From Cytophagaceae bacterium ABcell3 (GTDB taxonomy: Bacteria > Bacteroidota > Bacteroidia > Cytophagales > Cytophagaceae): a DNA stretch of 64,000 bases. A program made the translations under genes and the position numbers. The stretch lies in assembly GCA_030913385.1 (NCBI GenBank), contig CP133159.1, forward strand, positions 1,572,584-1,636,583, written 5' to 3'. Shown here piece after piece: positions 36,084 to 51,000 of the stretch (position 1 is the first letter of the stretch; the number at the start of each line of letters is the position of its first letter). Under the pieces are notes generated by a model. That model saw nothing but the letters and a program-made list of their open reading frames with translations, ran no database searches and had not been told where the DNA came from.

Positions 36084-39000
36084 ATGAACAAGTTTCGCCT
36101 TTTAGTTTCTTTTTTTCTTTTTATCTCGACTTTAACAATTTCTGGTTATTCGTGGGGGCAATGTACGTCGTGTGATCAAACAATCAACACCACGGGAGGG
36201 ACTATTACTGCTAATGCCCACGGGCAGACGTTGTGTATTAATACTCCTGGTACCTTTAGTGGAACCATCAATTTCAACGGTAGAAACAATGTTGTACTTT
36301 GTATTGCAGAAGGGACTACCATAGCTGCTGGAGTTTCAATTGACAACAGTTGGGGCGATAATTATACTGTTAACAACTACGGAACTTGGAACAGGTCTTT
36401 GGCTAATCCTATGATTTCATATAATACCGCAGTTTTTAATAATTACGGTACGACGAACTTGGGATCTCAGCTTAATATTGGAGCTGATAATACTTTAAAT
36501 AATTACGGAGACCTTACTGTTACAGGTGGTGCGACTATAACCGGTGTGTTTCATAATTTTGGTACGGCTGACTTTCAGGGAAGTAGTCAGGTGGCGATCA
36601 GTGGATCGCCCGGGATTATTACCAATAGTGGTACATTTAATACCGGAGGCGAGTTTAGGATTGATGAAGGTACTGGTTTTACAAGTTTGGATGGTACCAC
36701 AAACTTTGCCTCTATGGATATTACATCGGGTACGCTTCATGTAGGAGGAATAGTAAATGTTATCGGTAATGCAACGGTGAGTAATCCTGCTAAAATTACA
36801 GGGTCAGGTGGTATATGTCCATATCTAAATGTAGGGGGGACATTTACTGTAAACTCTGGTGGAACCTTGGAAGGTGGAGATGGATTGGTTATTAATAAAG
36901 AACCTAATCCTAATTGGGGAAATTACGATACCGAAAACCTTACAGTAGGTGGGGGCGAAGTTACTTTTGATCAGCATCCCGAAAGCCAGGTTATGTGTGA
37001 AGGAGAAGATGTGGTTTTTTCTGTCAGTTTAAGTTCGACAAGTCCTGCAGTTTATCAGTGGCAAGTGAGAGAGAGTGGTGGAGAATGGACAGATATCTCC
37101 GGGGCTAACTCTTCTTCTTATACTGTTTCGGATATTAATCCATCGCAGAATGATAATGAGTATCGGGTTTTTGTAAATAGTTGTCCTGATAATGAGTATT
37201 CTGAGGTAGCTACACTTACAGTAAACCAACATAGCACCATTGCCCTTACTTCTGCCCCTGAAACAGCCTCGCAACTTTCATGTGAAGGGAACGCTATAAA
37301 CGAAATTACATATGCTATTGGAGGTGGTGGCACCGGAGCGTCAGTTACAGGCCTTCCAACTGGAATTGAAGGAAACTTCAGTTCGGGTGTTTTTTCTATA
37401 AGTGGTACAGCTACAGAGTTTGGTGTGTTTGATTACACAGTTACCACTACCAGTGATAATGACTGTGACCAAGTTAGTGAGACAGGCACGATTGAGATTA
37501 GTCCTAACCCAACAGCAAGTGTTGAATCTTCAGATGTAACTTGTCATGGGGAGGAAAATGGAGCTATTACTATTACTCCAGAAACAGGAGAAGCACCTTT
37601 TGAGTTTTCTATTAACGGAGGAAGTTTTGATTCGAATAATACTTTTGAAAGTCTCAGCCCTGACACTTATGAGCTTTCTATTAGAGATGCCAATGGTTGC
37701 GAAGCCTCTTTACCATCACAAACTATTACTGAGCCTTCCGAAACATTAACTGCTTCGACTGAAGAAACCGACGTTAACTGCTACGGCGGAACTGACGGTG
37801 AGATCACGGTAACCGCGCAAGGTGGAACTGAGCCGTACACCTTTATAATTGATGGCACTGAGCAATCAAGCAATACTTTCTCTGATCTATCAGCTGGAAC
37901 TTATGAAATTCAGGTAAGGGACGATAACGGTTGCGAGTTGGAGACTGCGATTTCTGTAGAGATCACAGAACCTTCTGAAACTTTAACTGCTTCGACTGAG
38001 GAAACGGACGTTAACTGTTATGGTGGAACAGACGGAGAGATCACGGTAACTGCCCAAGGCGGTACCGAACCATACACGTATATAATTGATGGCACTGAGC
38101 AATCATCAAACACCTTCACTGATCTTGCTGCCGGAACTTACGAGATCCAGGTAAGGGACGAGAACGGTTGCGAACTTGAAGCTGCACTTTCTGTAGAAAT
38201 CACAGAACCTTCTGAAACATTGACTGCTTCGACCGAAGAAACCGACGTTAACTGCTACGGCGGAACTGACGGTGAGATCACGGTAACCGCGCAAGGCGGA
38301 ACAGAACCTTATGTTTATATCATTGACGGTACTGAGCAATCAAGCAATACTTTCTCTGACCTATCAGCCGGAACTTATGAAATCCAGGTAAGAGACGAAA
38401 ATGGCTGCGAGTTGGAGACAGCACTTTCTGTCACTATCGGAGAGCCTTCTGAAACGTTAACCGCTTCGACAGAAGAAACCGACGTTAACTGCTTCGGCGG
38501 AACAGACGGTGAGATCACGGTAACTGCCCAAGGTGGAACTGAGCCGTACACCTTTATAATAGATGGCACCGAGCAGTCAAGCAACACTTTCACGGATCTT
38601 GCTGCCGGAACTTATGAGATCCAGGTAAGGGACGAAAATGGTTGTGAGTTGGAGACAGCACTTTCCGTCACTATCAATGAGCCTTCAGAAACTTTAACTG
38701 CTTCAACCGAAGAAACCGACGTGAACTGCCACGGCGGAACAGACGGTGAGATCACGGTAACCGCGCAAGGCGGTACTGAGCCTTATGTTTATGTCATTGA
38801 CGGAGCAGAACAGTCAAGCAACACCTTCACAGACCTATCAGCCGGAACCTACGAGATCCAGGTAAGGGACGAGAATGGTTGCGAGTTGGAAGCTGCACTT
38901 TCTGTAGAAATTACTGAGCCTTCTGAGACGTTGACTGCTTCAACCGAAGAAACCGATGTTAACTGCTACGGCGGAACAGACGGAGAGATCACGGTAACGG

Positions 39001-42000
39001 CACAAGGCGGTACTGAGCCGTACACCTTTATAATAGATGGAGCAGACCAATCTTCTAATACTTTCACCGACCTTGCTGCCGGAACGTATGAGATTCAGGT
39101 TAGGGACGAGAACGGTTGCGAGTTGGAGACGGCACTTTCTGTAGAAATCACAGAGCCATCAGAGACTTTAACTGCTTCGACAGAAGAAACCGATGTTAAC
39201 TGCTACGGCGGAACAGACGGAGAGATTACGGTAACCGCGCAAGGCGGAACAGAACCTTATGTTTATATCATTGACGGTACTGAGCAGTCAAGCAACACTT
39301 TTGTTGACCTTGCTGCCGGAACCTACGAGATCCAGGTAAGGGACGAGAACGGTTGCGAGTTGGAGACTGCGCTATCTGTAGAAATTACAGAACCTTCTGA
39401 AACATTGACTGCTTCGACCGAAGAAACCGACGTTAACTGCTACGGCGGAACTGACGGTGAGATTACGGTGACCGCACAAGGTGGTACTGAACCATACACC
39501 TATATAATAGACGGAGCAGAACAGTCATCAAACACTTTTACTGACTTGTCAGCTGGAACTTACGAGATCCAGGTAAGGGACGAGAACGGTTGCGAGTTGG
39601 AGACTGCGATTTCTGTAGAGATCACAGAACCTTCTGAAACTTTAACCGCTTCGACTGAGGAAACGGACGTTAACTGTTATGGTGGAACAGACGGAGAGAT
39701 CACGGTAACTGCCCAAGGTGGTACTGAACCATACACCTATATAATAGACGGAGCAGAACAGTCATCAAACACTTTTACTGACTTGTCAGCTGGAACCTAC
39801 GAGATCCAGGTAAGGGACGAGAACGGTTGCGAGTTGGAGACGGCACTTTCTGTAGAAATCACAGAGCCATCTGAAACGTTAACCGCTTCGACCGAAGAAA
39901 CCGACGTTAACTGCTACGGCGGAACAGACGGTGAGATCACGGTAACCGCACAAGGCGGTACAGAACCTTATGTTTATATTATAGACGGCACCGAGCAGTC
40001 AAGCAACACCTTCGCTGATCTTGCTGCCGGAACTTACGAGGTCCAAGTAAGGGACGAGAACGGCTGCGAGTTGGAGACTGCGCTTTCTGTAGAAATTACC
40101 GAGCCTTCAGAAACATTGACTGCTTCGACCGAAGAAACCGACGTTAACTGCTACGGCGGAACTGACGGTGAGATTACGGTGACCGCACAAGGTGGTACTG
40201 AGCCGTACACCTTTATAATAGATGGAGCAGAGCAATCTTCTAATACTTTCACCGACCTTGCTGCCGGAACGTATGAGATTCAGGTTAGGGACGAGAACGG
40301 CTGCGAGTTGGAGACTGCACTTTCTGTAACTATCACCGAGCCATCAGAGACTTTAACTGCTTCAACTGAGGAAACTGACGTGAACTGCTACGGCGGAACA
40401 GACGGAGAGATTACGGTAACCGCGCAAGGCGGAACAGAACCTTATGTTTATATCATTGACGGTACTGAGCAGTCAAGCAACACTTTTGTTGACCTTGCTG
40501 CCGGAACCTACGAGATCCAGGTAAGGGACGAGAACGGTTGCGAGTTGGAGACTGCGATTTCTGTAGAGATCACAGAACCTTCAGAAACTTTAACCGCTTC
40601 GACTGAGGAAACGGACGTTAACTGTTATGGTGGAACAGACGGAGAGATCACGGTAACTGCCCAAGGTGGTACTGAACCATACACCTATATAATAGACGGA
40701 GCAGAACAGTCATCAAACACTTTTACTGACCTATCAGCCGGAACTTATGAAATCCAGGTAAGAGACGAAAACGGCTGCGAGTTGGAGACTGCACTTTCTG
40801 TCACTATCGGAGAGCCTTCTGAAACGTTGACCGCTTCGACAGAAGAAACAGATGTTAACTGCCACGGCGGAACAGACGGAGAGATCACGGTAACGGCGCA
40901 AGGCGGTACTGAGCCATACACCTTTATAATAGATGGAGCAGAACAGTCAAGCAACACCTTCACAGATCTTGCTGCCGGAACTTATGAGATCCAGGTAAGG
41001 GACGAGAACGGTTGCGAGCTTGAAGCTGCACTTTTTGTAGAAATCAAAGAGCCATCAGAGACTTTAACTGCTTCGACAGAAGAAACCGACGTGAACTGCT
41101 ACGGCGGAACAGACGGTGAGATCACGGTAACTGCACAAGGCGGTACTGAGCCTTATGTTTATATCATTGACGGCACTGAGCAATCAAGCAACACCTTCAC
41201 AGACCTATCAGCCGGAACTTATGAGATCCAGGTAAGGGACGAGAACGGTTGCGAACTTGAAACAGCGCTATCTGTAACTATTTCTGAACCTTCAGAAACT
41301 TTAACCGCTTCGACTGAAGAAACAGATGTTAACTGCCACGGCGGAACAGACGGAGAGATCACGGTAACGGCGCAAGGCGGTACTGAGCCATACACCTTTA
41401 TAATAGATGGAGCAGAACAGTCAAGCAACACTTTCACAGATCTAGCTGCCGGAACTTATGAGATCCAGGTAAGGGACGAGAACGGTTGCGAGCTTGAAGC
41501 TGCACTTTTTGTAGAAATCACCGAGCCATCAGAGACTTTAACTGCTTCGACAGAAGAAACAGATGTTAACTGCCACGGCGGAACAGACGGTGAGATCACG
41601 GTAACTGCACAAGGCGGTACTGAGCCTTATGTTTATATCATTGACGGAGCAGAACAGTCAAGCAACACCTTCACAGATCTTGCCGCTGGAACCTACGAGA
41701 TCCAGGTAAGAGACGAAAATGGTTGTGAGTTGGAGACAGCACTTTCAGTCACTATCAATGAGCCTTCAGAAACTTTAACTGCTTCAACCGAAGAAACCGA
41801 CGTGAACTGCCACGGCGGAACAGACGGTGAGATCACGGTAACCGCACAAGGCGGTACTGAGCCGTACACCTTTATAATAGATGGAGCAGAGCAGTCATCA
41901 AACACTTTTACTGACCTGTCAGCCGGAACTTATGAAATCCAGGTAAGGGACGAGAACGGCTGCGAGTTGGAGACTGCGATTTCTGTAGAGATCACAGAAC

Positions 42001-45000
42001 CTTCTGAAACTTTAACTGCTTCGACTGAGGAAACCGATGTTAACTGCTACGGCGGAACTGACGGTGAGATCACGGTAACCGCCCAAGGCGGTACTGAACC
42101 TTATGTTTATATCATTGACGGCACTGAGCAATCAAGCAACACCTTCACAGATCTATCAGCCGGAACGTATGAAATCCAAGTTAGGGACGAGAACGGCTGC
42201 GAGTTGGAGACGGCACTTTCTGTAGAAATCACCGAGCCATCAGAGACTTTAACTGCTTCGACTGAAGAAACCGACGTTAACTGCTACGGCGGAACTGACG
42301 GTGAGATTACGGTAACTGCGCAAGGCGGAACAGAACCGTACATCTATATCATAGATGGCACTGAGCAATCAAGCAACACTTTCACAGATCTAGCTGCCGG
42401 AACTTACGAAATCCAGGTAAGGGACGAGAACGGTTGCGAGTTGGAAGCTGCACTTTCTGTAGAAATTACTGAGCCTTTTGAGACGTTGACTGCTTCAACC
42501 GAAGAAACCGATGTTAACTGCTTCGGCGGAACAGACGGTGAGATCACGGTAACTGCACAAGGCGGTACTGAGCCTTATGTTTATATCATTGACGGCACTG
42601 AGCAATCAAGCAACACCTTCACAGACCTATCAGCCGGAACTTATGAGATCCAGGTAAGGGACGAGAACGGTTGCGAGTTGGAGACGGCACTTTCTGTAGA
42701 AATCACAGAGCCATCTGAAACTTTAACTGCTTCGACCGAAGAGACCGATGTTAACTGCCACGGCGGATCAGACGGTGAGATTACGGTAACTGCACAAGGT
42801 GGCACAGAACCGTACACCTTTATTATAGACGGCACCGAGCAGTCAAGCAATGTTTTCACCGACCTTGCTGCCGGAACGTATGAAATCCAAGTTAGGGACG
42901 AGAACGGTTGCGAGTTGGAGACAACACTTTCAGTAACTATCGCAGAGCCGTCAGAAACGTTAACTGCATCGACCGAAGAAACCGACGTTAACTGTTATGG
43001 CGGATCGGACGGTGAGATTACGGTGACCGCACAAGGTGGCACTGAGCCTTTTGTTTATATCATTGACGGAACAGAGCAGTCCAGCAACACTTTTGTTGAC
43101 CTATCAGCCGGAACTTATGAAATCCAAGTTAGGGACGATAACGGTTGCGAGTTGGAGACGGCACTTTCTGTAGAAATCACCGAGCCATCAGAGACTTTAA
43201 CTGCATCGACCGAAGAAACCGATGTTAACTGCCACGGCGGAACAGACGGTGAAATCACGGTAACCGCACAAGGCGGAACAGAACCTTATGTTTATATCAT
43301 TGACGGTACTGAGCAATCAAGCAATACTTTCTCTGACCTATCAGCCGGAACTTATGAAATCCAAGTTAGGGACGAGAACGGTTGCGAGCTTGAAGCTGCA
43401 CTTTCTGTAGAAATTACTGAGCCTTCTGAAACGTTGACCGCTTCGACAGAAGAGACCGATGTTAACTGCTTCGGCGGAACAGACGGAGAGATTACGGTAA
43501 CTGCACAAGACGGTACCGAACCATACACCTATATAATTGACGGAGCAGAACAGTCATCAAACACTTTTACTGACTTGTCAGCTGGAACTTACGAGATCCA
43601 GGTAAGGGACGAGAACGGTTGCGAGTTGGAGACGGCACTTTCTGTAGAAATCACCGAGCCATCAGAGACTTTAACTGCATCGACAGAAGAAACCGACGTT
43701 AACTGCTACGGCGGAACAGACGGTGAAATCACGGTAACCGCACAAGGCGGTACCGAACCATACACCTTTATAATAGATGGAGCTGAGCAATCTTCTAATA
43801 CTTTCACCGACCTTGCTGCCGGAACGTATGAGATTCAGGTTAGGGACGAGAACGGTTGCGAGTTGGCAACTGCGATTTCTGTAGAGATCACGGAGCCGTC
43901 AGAAACTTTAACTGCATCGACAGAAGAAACCGATGTTAATTGCTTCGGTGGAACAGACGGAGAGATCACGGTAACGGCACAAGGCGGTACTGAGCCGTAC
44001 ACCTTTATAATAGATGGAGCAGAGCAATCTTCTAATACTTTCACCGACCTTGCCGCCGGAACTTACGAAATCCAGGTAAGGGACGAGAACGGATGTGAGT
44101 TGGAGACAGCACTTTCTGTAGAGATCACTGAACCGTCAGAAACTTTAACTGCTTCAACAGAAGAAAGCGACGTGAATTGCTTCGGCGGAACGGACGGGGA
44201 AATCACGGTAACGGCCCAAGGTGGCACGGAGCCTTATGTTTATATAATAGATGGTACTGAGCAGTCAGGCAATACTTTCACCGATCTTGCTGCCGGAACC
44301 TATGAAATCCAGGTAAGGGACGATAACGGTTGCGAGCTAGAAACAGCATTGAGTGTTGTTATCAACGAGCCGTCCGAGACATTAACTGCTTCGACAGAAG
44401 AAACCGACGTTAACTGCTTCGGCGGGTCAGATGGTGAAATCACGGTAACTGCGCAAGGCGGAACTGAGCCATACACCTTTATAATAGATGGTGCTGAGCA
44501 ATCTTCTAATACCTTCACTGACTTGTCAGCCGGAACTTATGAGATCCAGGTAAGGGACGATAACGGTTGTGAGTTGGAGACGGCACTTTCTGTAGAAATC
44601 ACTGAACCGTCAGAAACTTTAACTGCTTCGACTGAGGAAACCGATGTTAACTGCTACGGCGGAACAGACGGCGAGATCACGGTGACCGCACAAGGTGGTA
44701 CTGAACCATACACCTATATAATAGACGGAGCAGAACAGTCATCAAACACTTTTACTGACTTGTCAGCTGGAACTTACGAGATCCAGGTAAGGGACGAGAA
44801 CGGATGTGAGTTGGAGACAGCACTTTCTGTAGAAATCACCGAGCCGTCAGAAACTTTAGCTGCTTCAACTGAGGAAACGGATGTTAACTGCTTCGGCGGA
44901 ACAGATGGTGAAATCACGGTAACCGCACAAGGCGGTACTGAGCCGTACACCTTTATAATAGATGGAGCAGAGCAATCTTCTAATACTTTCACCGACCTTG

Positions 45001-48000
45001 CTGCCGGAACGTATGAGATTCAGGTTAGGGACGAGAACGGCTGCGAGTTGGAGACTGCACTTTCTGTAACTATCACCGAGCCATCAGAGACTTTAACTGC
45101 TTCAACTGAGGAAACTGACGTGAACTGCTACGGCGGAACAGACGGAGAGATCACGGTAACTGCACAAGGTGGTACTGAACCTTATGTTTATATCATTGAC
45201 GGCACTGAGCAATCAAGCAACACCTTCACAGACCTATCAGCCGGAACGTATGAAATCCAAGTTAGGGACGAGAACGGTTGCGAGTTGGAGACAGCACTTT
45301 CTGTAGAAATTACAGAACCTTCTGAAACTTTAACTGCTTCAACTGAAGAAACGGATGTAAACTGCTTCGGCGGATCAGACGGAGAGATCACGGTAACTGC
45401 CCAAGGTGGCACTGAGCCATACACCTTTATAATAGATGGTGCTGAGCAGTCAAGCAATACTTTTGTTGACTTAGCTGCCGGAACTTACGAGATCCAGGTA
45501 AGGGACGAGAATGGCTGCGAGTTGGAGACGGCACTTTCTGTAGAGATCACTGAACCGTCAGAAACTTTAACTGCTTCAACAGAAGAAAGCGACGTGAATT
45601 GCTTCGGCGGAACGGACGGAGAGGTCACGGTGACCGCACAAGGTGGTACTGAGCCTTATGTTTATATTATAGACGGCACCGAGCAGTCAAGCAACACCTT
45701 CGCTGATCTTGCTGCCGGAACTTACGAGATTCAGGTAAGGGACGATAACGGTTGCGAGTTGGAGACGGCACTTTCTGTCACTATCAATGAGCCATCTGAA
45801 ACACTGACCGCTTCAACAGAAGAAACCGACGTTAACTGCTTTGGAGGGTCAGATGGTGAAATCACGGTAACTGCGCAAGGTGGTACAGAACCGTACACCT
45901 TTATTATAGACGGTACTGAGCAATCAAGCAATACTTTCACAGACCTTTCCGCCGGAACTTATGAAATCCAAGTAAGGGACGAGAACGGTTGCGAGTTGGA
46001 GACGGCACTTTCTGTAGAAATCACCGAGCCATCTGAAACGTTAACCGCTTCGACAGAAGAAACCGACGTTAACTGCTTCGGCGGAACAGACGGTGAGATC
46101 ACGGTAACCGCACAAGGCGGTACTGAACCTTATGTTTATATCATTGACGGCACTGAGCAATCAAGCAACACCTTCACAGACCTTTCCGCCGGAACTTATG
46201 AAATCCAAGTTAGGGACGAGAACGGTTGCGAGTTGGCAACTGCGATTTCTGTAGAGATCACGGAGCCGTCAGAAACGTTAACCGCTTCGACAGAAGAAAC
46301 CGACGTTAACTGCTACGGCGGAACAGACGGAGAGATCACGGTAACTGCCCAAGGCGGAACAGAACCTTATGTTTATATCATTGACGGCACTGAGCAATCA
46401 AGCAACATCTTCACAGACCTATCAGCCGGAACTTATGAAATCCACGTTAGGGACGAGAACGGATGTGAGTTGGAGACAGCACTTTCTGTAGAAATTGCAG
46501 AACCGTCAGAAACGTTGACTGCATCAACAGAAGAAACCGACGTTAACTGCTTTGGCGGAACAGACGGAGAGATTACGGTAACCGCACAAGGCGGAACAGA
46601 ACCTTATGTTTATATCATTGACGGCACTGAGCAATCAAGCAACATCTTCACAGACCTATCAGCCGGAACTTATGAAATCCAAGTTAGGGACGAGAACGGT
46701 TGCGAGTTAGCAACTGCGATTTCTGTAGAGATCACGGAGCCGTCAGAAACTTTAACTGCATCGACCGAAGAAACCGACGTTAACTGCTACGGCGGAACAG
46801 ACGGAGAGATCACGGTAACTGCACAAGGCGGCACCGAGCCATACACCTATAGCATAGATGGCACTGAGCAGTCAAGCAACACCTTCACAGATCTTGCTGC
46901 CGGAACTTACGAGATCCAGGTAAGGGACGATAACGGTTGCGAGTTGGAGACTGCACTTTCTGTCATTATCGGAGAGCCTTCTGAAACGTTGACTGCTTCA
47001 ACTGAAGAAACAGATGTTAATTGCTACGGCGGAACAGACGGTGAGATTACGGTGACTGCACAAGGTGGTACCGAGCCGTACACCTTTATAATAGATGGAG
47101 CAGAGCAATCTTCTAATACTTTCACCGACCTTGCTGCCGGAACGTATGAAATCCAAGTTAGGGACGAGAACGGTTGCGAGTTGGCAACTGCGATTTCTGT
47201 AGAGATCACGGAGCCGTCAGAAACTTTAACTGCATCGACCGAAGAAACAGATGTTAACTGCTACGGCGGAACAGACGGTGAGATTACGGTGACCGCACAA
47301 GGTGGTACTGAGCCTTATGTTTATATCATTGACGGCACTGAGCAATCAAGCAACACCTTCACAGACCTATCAGCCGGAACTTATGAGATCCAGGTAAGGG
47401 ACGAGAACGGTTGTGAACTAGAGACTGCACTATCTGTCATTATCGCAGAACCTTCTGAGACCTTAACTGCTTCGACAGAAGAAACCGACGTTAACTGCTA
47501 CGGCGGAACTGACGGTGAGATCACGGTAACCGCGCAAGGCGGTACTGAGCCGTACACCTTTATAATAGATGGCACCGAGCAGTCAAGCAACACTTTCACG
47601 GATCTTGCTGCCGGAACTTACGAAATCCAGGTAAGGGACGAGAACGGCTGCGAGTTGGAGACAGCGATTTCTGTAGAGATCACAGAACCTTCTGAAACTT
47701 TAACCGCTTCGACTGAGGAAACGGACGTTAACTGTTATGGCGGATCGGACGGAGAGATCACGGTAACGGCACAAGGTGGAACTGAGCCATATGTCTTTAT
47801 AATAGATGGTTCTGAGCAATCCAGTAATGTATTTACTGACTTGTCAGCCGGAACTTATGAGATCCAGGTGAGGGACGATAACGGTTGTGAGTTGGAGACG
47901 GCACTTTCTGTAGAGATCACCGAGCCATCAGAGACGTTGACTGCTTCAACTGAAGAAACGGATGTTAACTGCTACGGCGGAACTGACGGTGAGATCACGG

Positions 48001-51000
48001 TAACGGCACAAGGCGGTACCGAACCATACACGTATATAATTGATGGCACTGAGCAATCATCAAACACCTTCACTGATCTTGCTGCCGGAACTTATGAAAT
48101 CCAAGTAAGGGACGAGAACGGCTGCGAGTTGGAGACTGCACTTTCTGTAGAAATCACCGAGCCATCAGAGACTTTAACTGCTTCGACTGAAGAAACCGAC
48201 GTTAACTGCTACGGCGGAACAGACGGAGAGATCACGGTAACGGCACAAGGCGGTACCGAACCATACACCTTTATAATAGATGGAGCTGAGCAATCATCAA
48301 ACACTTTTACTGACCTGTCAGCCGGAACGTATGAAATCCAGGTAAGGGACGATAACGGTTGTGAGTTGGAGACGGCACTTTCTGTAGAAATCACTGAACC
48401 GTCAGAAACTTTAACTGCTTCGACTGAGGAAACCGATGTTAACTGCTACGGCGGAACAGACGGCGAGATCACGGTGACCGCACAAGGTGGTACTGAACCA
48501 TACACCTATATAATAGACGGAGCAGAACAGTCATCAAACACTTTTACTGACTTGTCAGCTGGAACTTACGAGATCCAGGTAAGGGACGAGAACGGATGTG
48601 AGTTGGAGACAGCACTTTCTGTAGAAATCACCGAGCCGTCAGAAACTTTAGCTGCTTCAACTGAGGAAACGGATGTTAACTGCTTCGGCGGAACAGATGG
48701 TGAAATCACGGTAACCGCACAAGGCGGTACTGAGCCGTACACCTTTATAATAGATGGAGCAGAGCAATCTTCTAATACTTTCACCGACCTTGCTGCCGGA
48801 ACGTATGAGATTCAGGTTAGGGACGAGAACGGCTGCGAGTTGGAGACTGCACTTTCTGTAACTATCACCGAGCCATCAGAGACTTTAACTGCTTCAACTG
48901 AGGAAACTGACGTGAACTGCTACGGCGGAACAGACGGAGAGATCACGGTAACTGCACAAGGTGGTACTGAACCTTATGTTTATATCATTGACGGCACTGA
49001 GCAATCAAGCAACACCTTCACAGACCTATCAGCCGGAACGTATGAAATCCAAGTTAGGGACGAGAACGGTTGCGAGTTGGAGACAGCACTTTCTGTAGAA
49101 ATTACAGAACCTTCTGAAACTTTAACTGCTTCAACTGAAGAAACGGATGTAAACTGCTTCGGCGGATCAGACGGAGAGATCACGGTAACTGCCCAAGGTG
49201 GCACTGAGCCATACACCTTTATAATAGATGGTGCTGAGCAGTCAAGCAATACTTTTGTTGACTTAGCTGCCGGAACTTACGAGATCCAGGTAAGGGACGA
49301 GAATGGCTGCGAGTTGGAGACGGCACTTTCTGTAGAGATCACTGAACCGTCAGAAACTTTAACTGCTTCAACAGAAGAAAGCGACGTGAATTGCTTCGGC
49401 GGAACGGACGGAGAGGTCACGGTGACCGCACAAGGTGGTACTGAGCCTTATGTTTATATTATAGACGGCACCGAGCAGTCAAGCAACACCTTCGCTGATC
49501 TTGCTGCCGGAACTTACGAGATTCAGGTAAGGGACGATAACGGTTGCGAGTTGGAGACGGCACTTTCTGTCACTATCAATGAGCCATCTGAAACACTGAC
49601 CGCTTCAACAGAAGAAACCGACGTTAACTGCTTTGGAGGGTCAGATGGTGAAATCACGGTAACTGCGCAAGGTGGTACAGAACCGTACACCTTTATTATA
49701 GACGGTACTGAGCAATCAAGCAATACTTTCACAGACCTTTCCGCCGGAACTTATGAAATCCAAGTAAGGGACGAGAACGGTTGCGAGTTGGAGACGGCAC
49801 TTTCTGTAGAAATCACCGAGCCATCTGAAACGTTAACCGCTTCGACAGAAGAAACCGACGTTAACTGCTTCGGCGGAACAGACGGTGAGATCACGGTAAC
49901 CGCACAAGGCGGTACTGAACCTTATGTTTATATCATTGACGGCACTGAGCAATCAAGCAACACCTTCACAGACCTTTCCGCCGGAACTTATGAAATCCAA
50001 GTTAGGGACGAGAACGGTTGCGAGTTGGCAACTGCGATTTCTGTAGAGATCACGGAGCCGTCAGAAACGTTAACCGCTTCGACAGAAGAAACCGACGTTA
50101 ACTGCTACGGCGGAACAGACGGAGAGATCACGGTAACTGCCCAAGGCGGAACAGAACCTTATGTTTATATCATTGACGGCACTGAGCAATCAAGCAACAT
50201 CTTCACAGACCTATCAGCCGGAACTTATGAAATCCACGTTAGGGACGAGAACGGATGTGAGTTGGAGACAGCACTTTCTGTAGAAATTGCAGAACCGTCA
50301 GAAACGTTGACTGCATCAACAGAAGAAACCGACGTTAACTGCTTTGGCGGAACAGACGGAGAGATTACGGTAACCGCACAAGGCGGAACAGAACCTTATG
50401 TTTATATCATTGACGGCACTGAGCAATCAAGCAACATCTTCACAGACCTATCAGCCGGAACTTATGAAATCCAAGTTAGGGACGAGAACGGTTGCGAGTT
50501 AGCAACTGCGATTTCTGTAGAGATCACGGAGCCGTCAGAAACTTTAACTGCATCGACCGAAGAAACCGACGTTAACTGCTACGGCGGAACAGACGGAGAG
50601 ATCACGGTAACTGCACAAGGCGGCACCGAGCCATACACCTATAGCATAGATGGCACTGAGCAGTCAAGCAACACCTTCACAGATCTTGCTGCCGGAACTT
50701 ACGAGATCCAGGTAAGGGACGATAACGGTTGCGAGTTGGAGACTGCACTTTCTGTCATTATCGGAGAGCCTTCTGAAACGTTGACTGCTTCAACTGAAGA
50801 AACAGATGTTAATTGCTACGGCGGAACAGACGGTGAGATTACGGTGACTGCACAAGGTGGTACCGAGCCGTACACCTTTATAATAGATGGAGCAGAGCAA
50901 TCTTCTAATACTTTCACCGACCTTGCTGCCGGAACGTATGAAATCCAAGTTAGGGACGAGAACGGTTGCGAGTTGGCAACTGCGATTTCTGTAGAGATCA

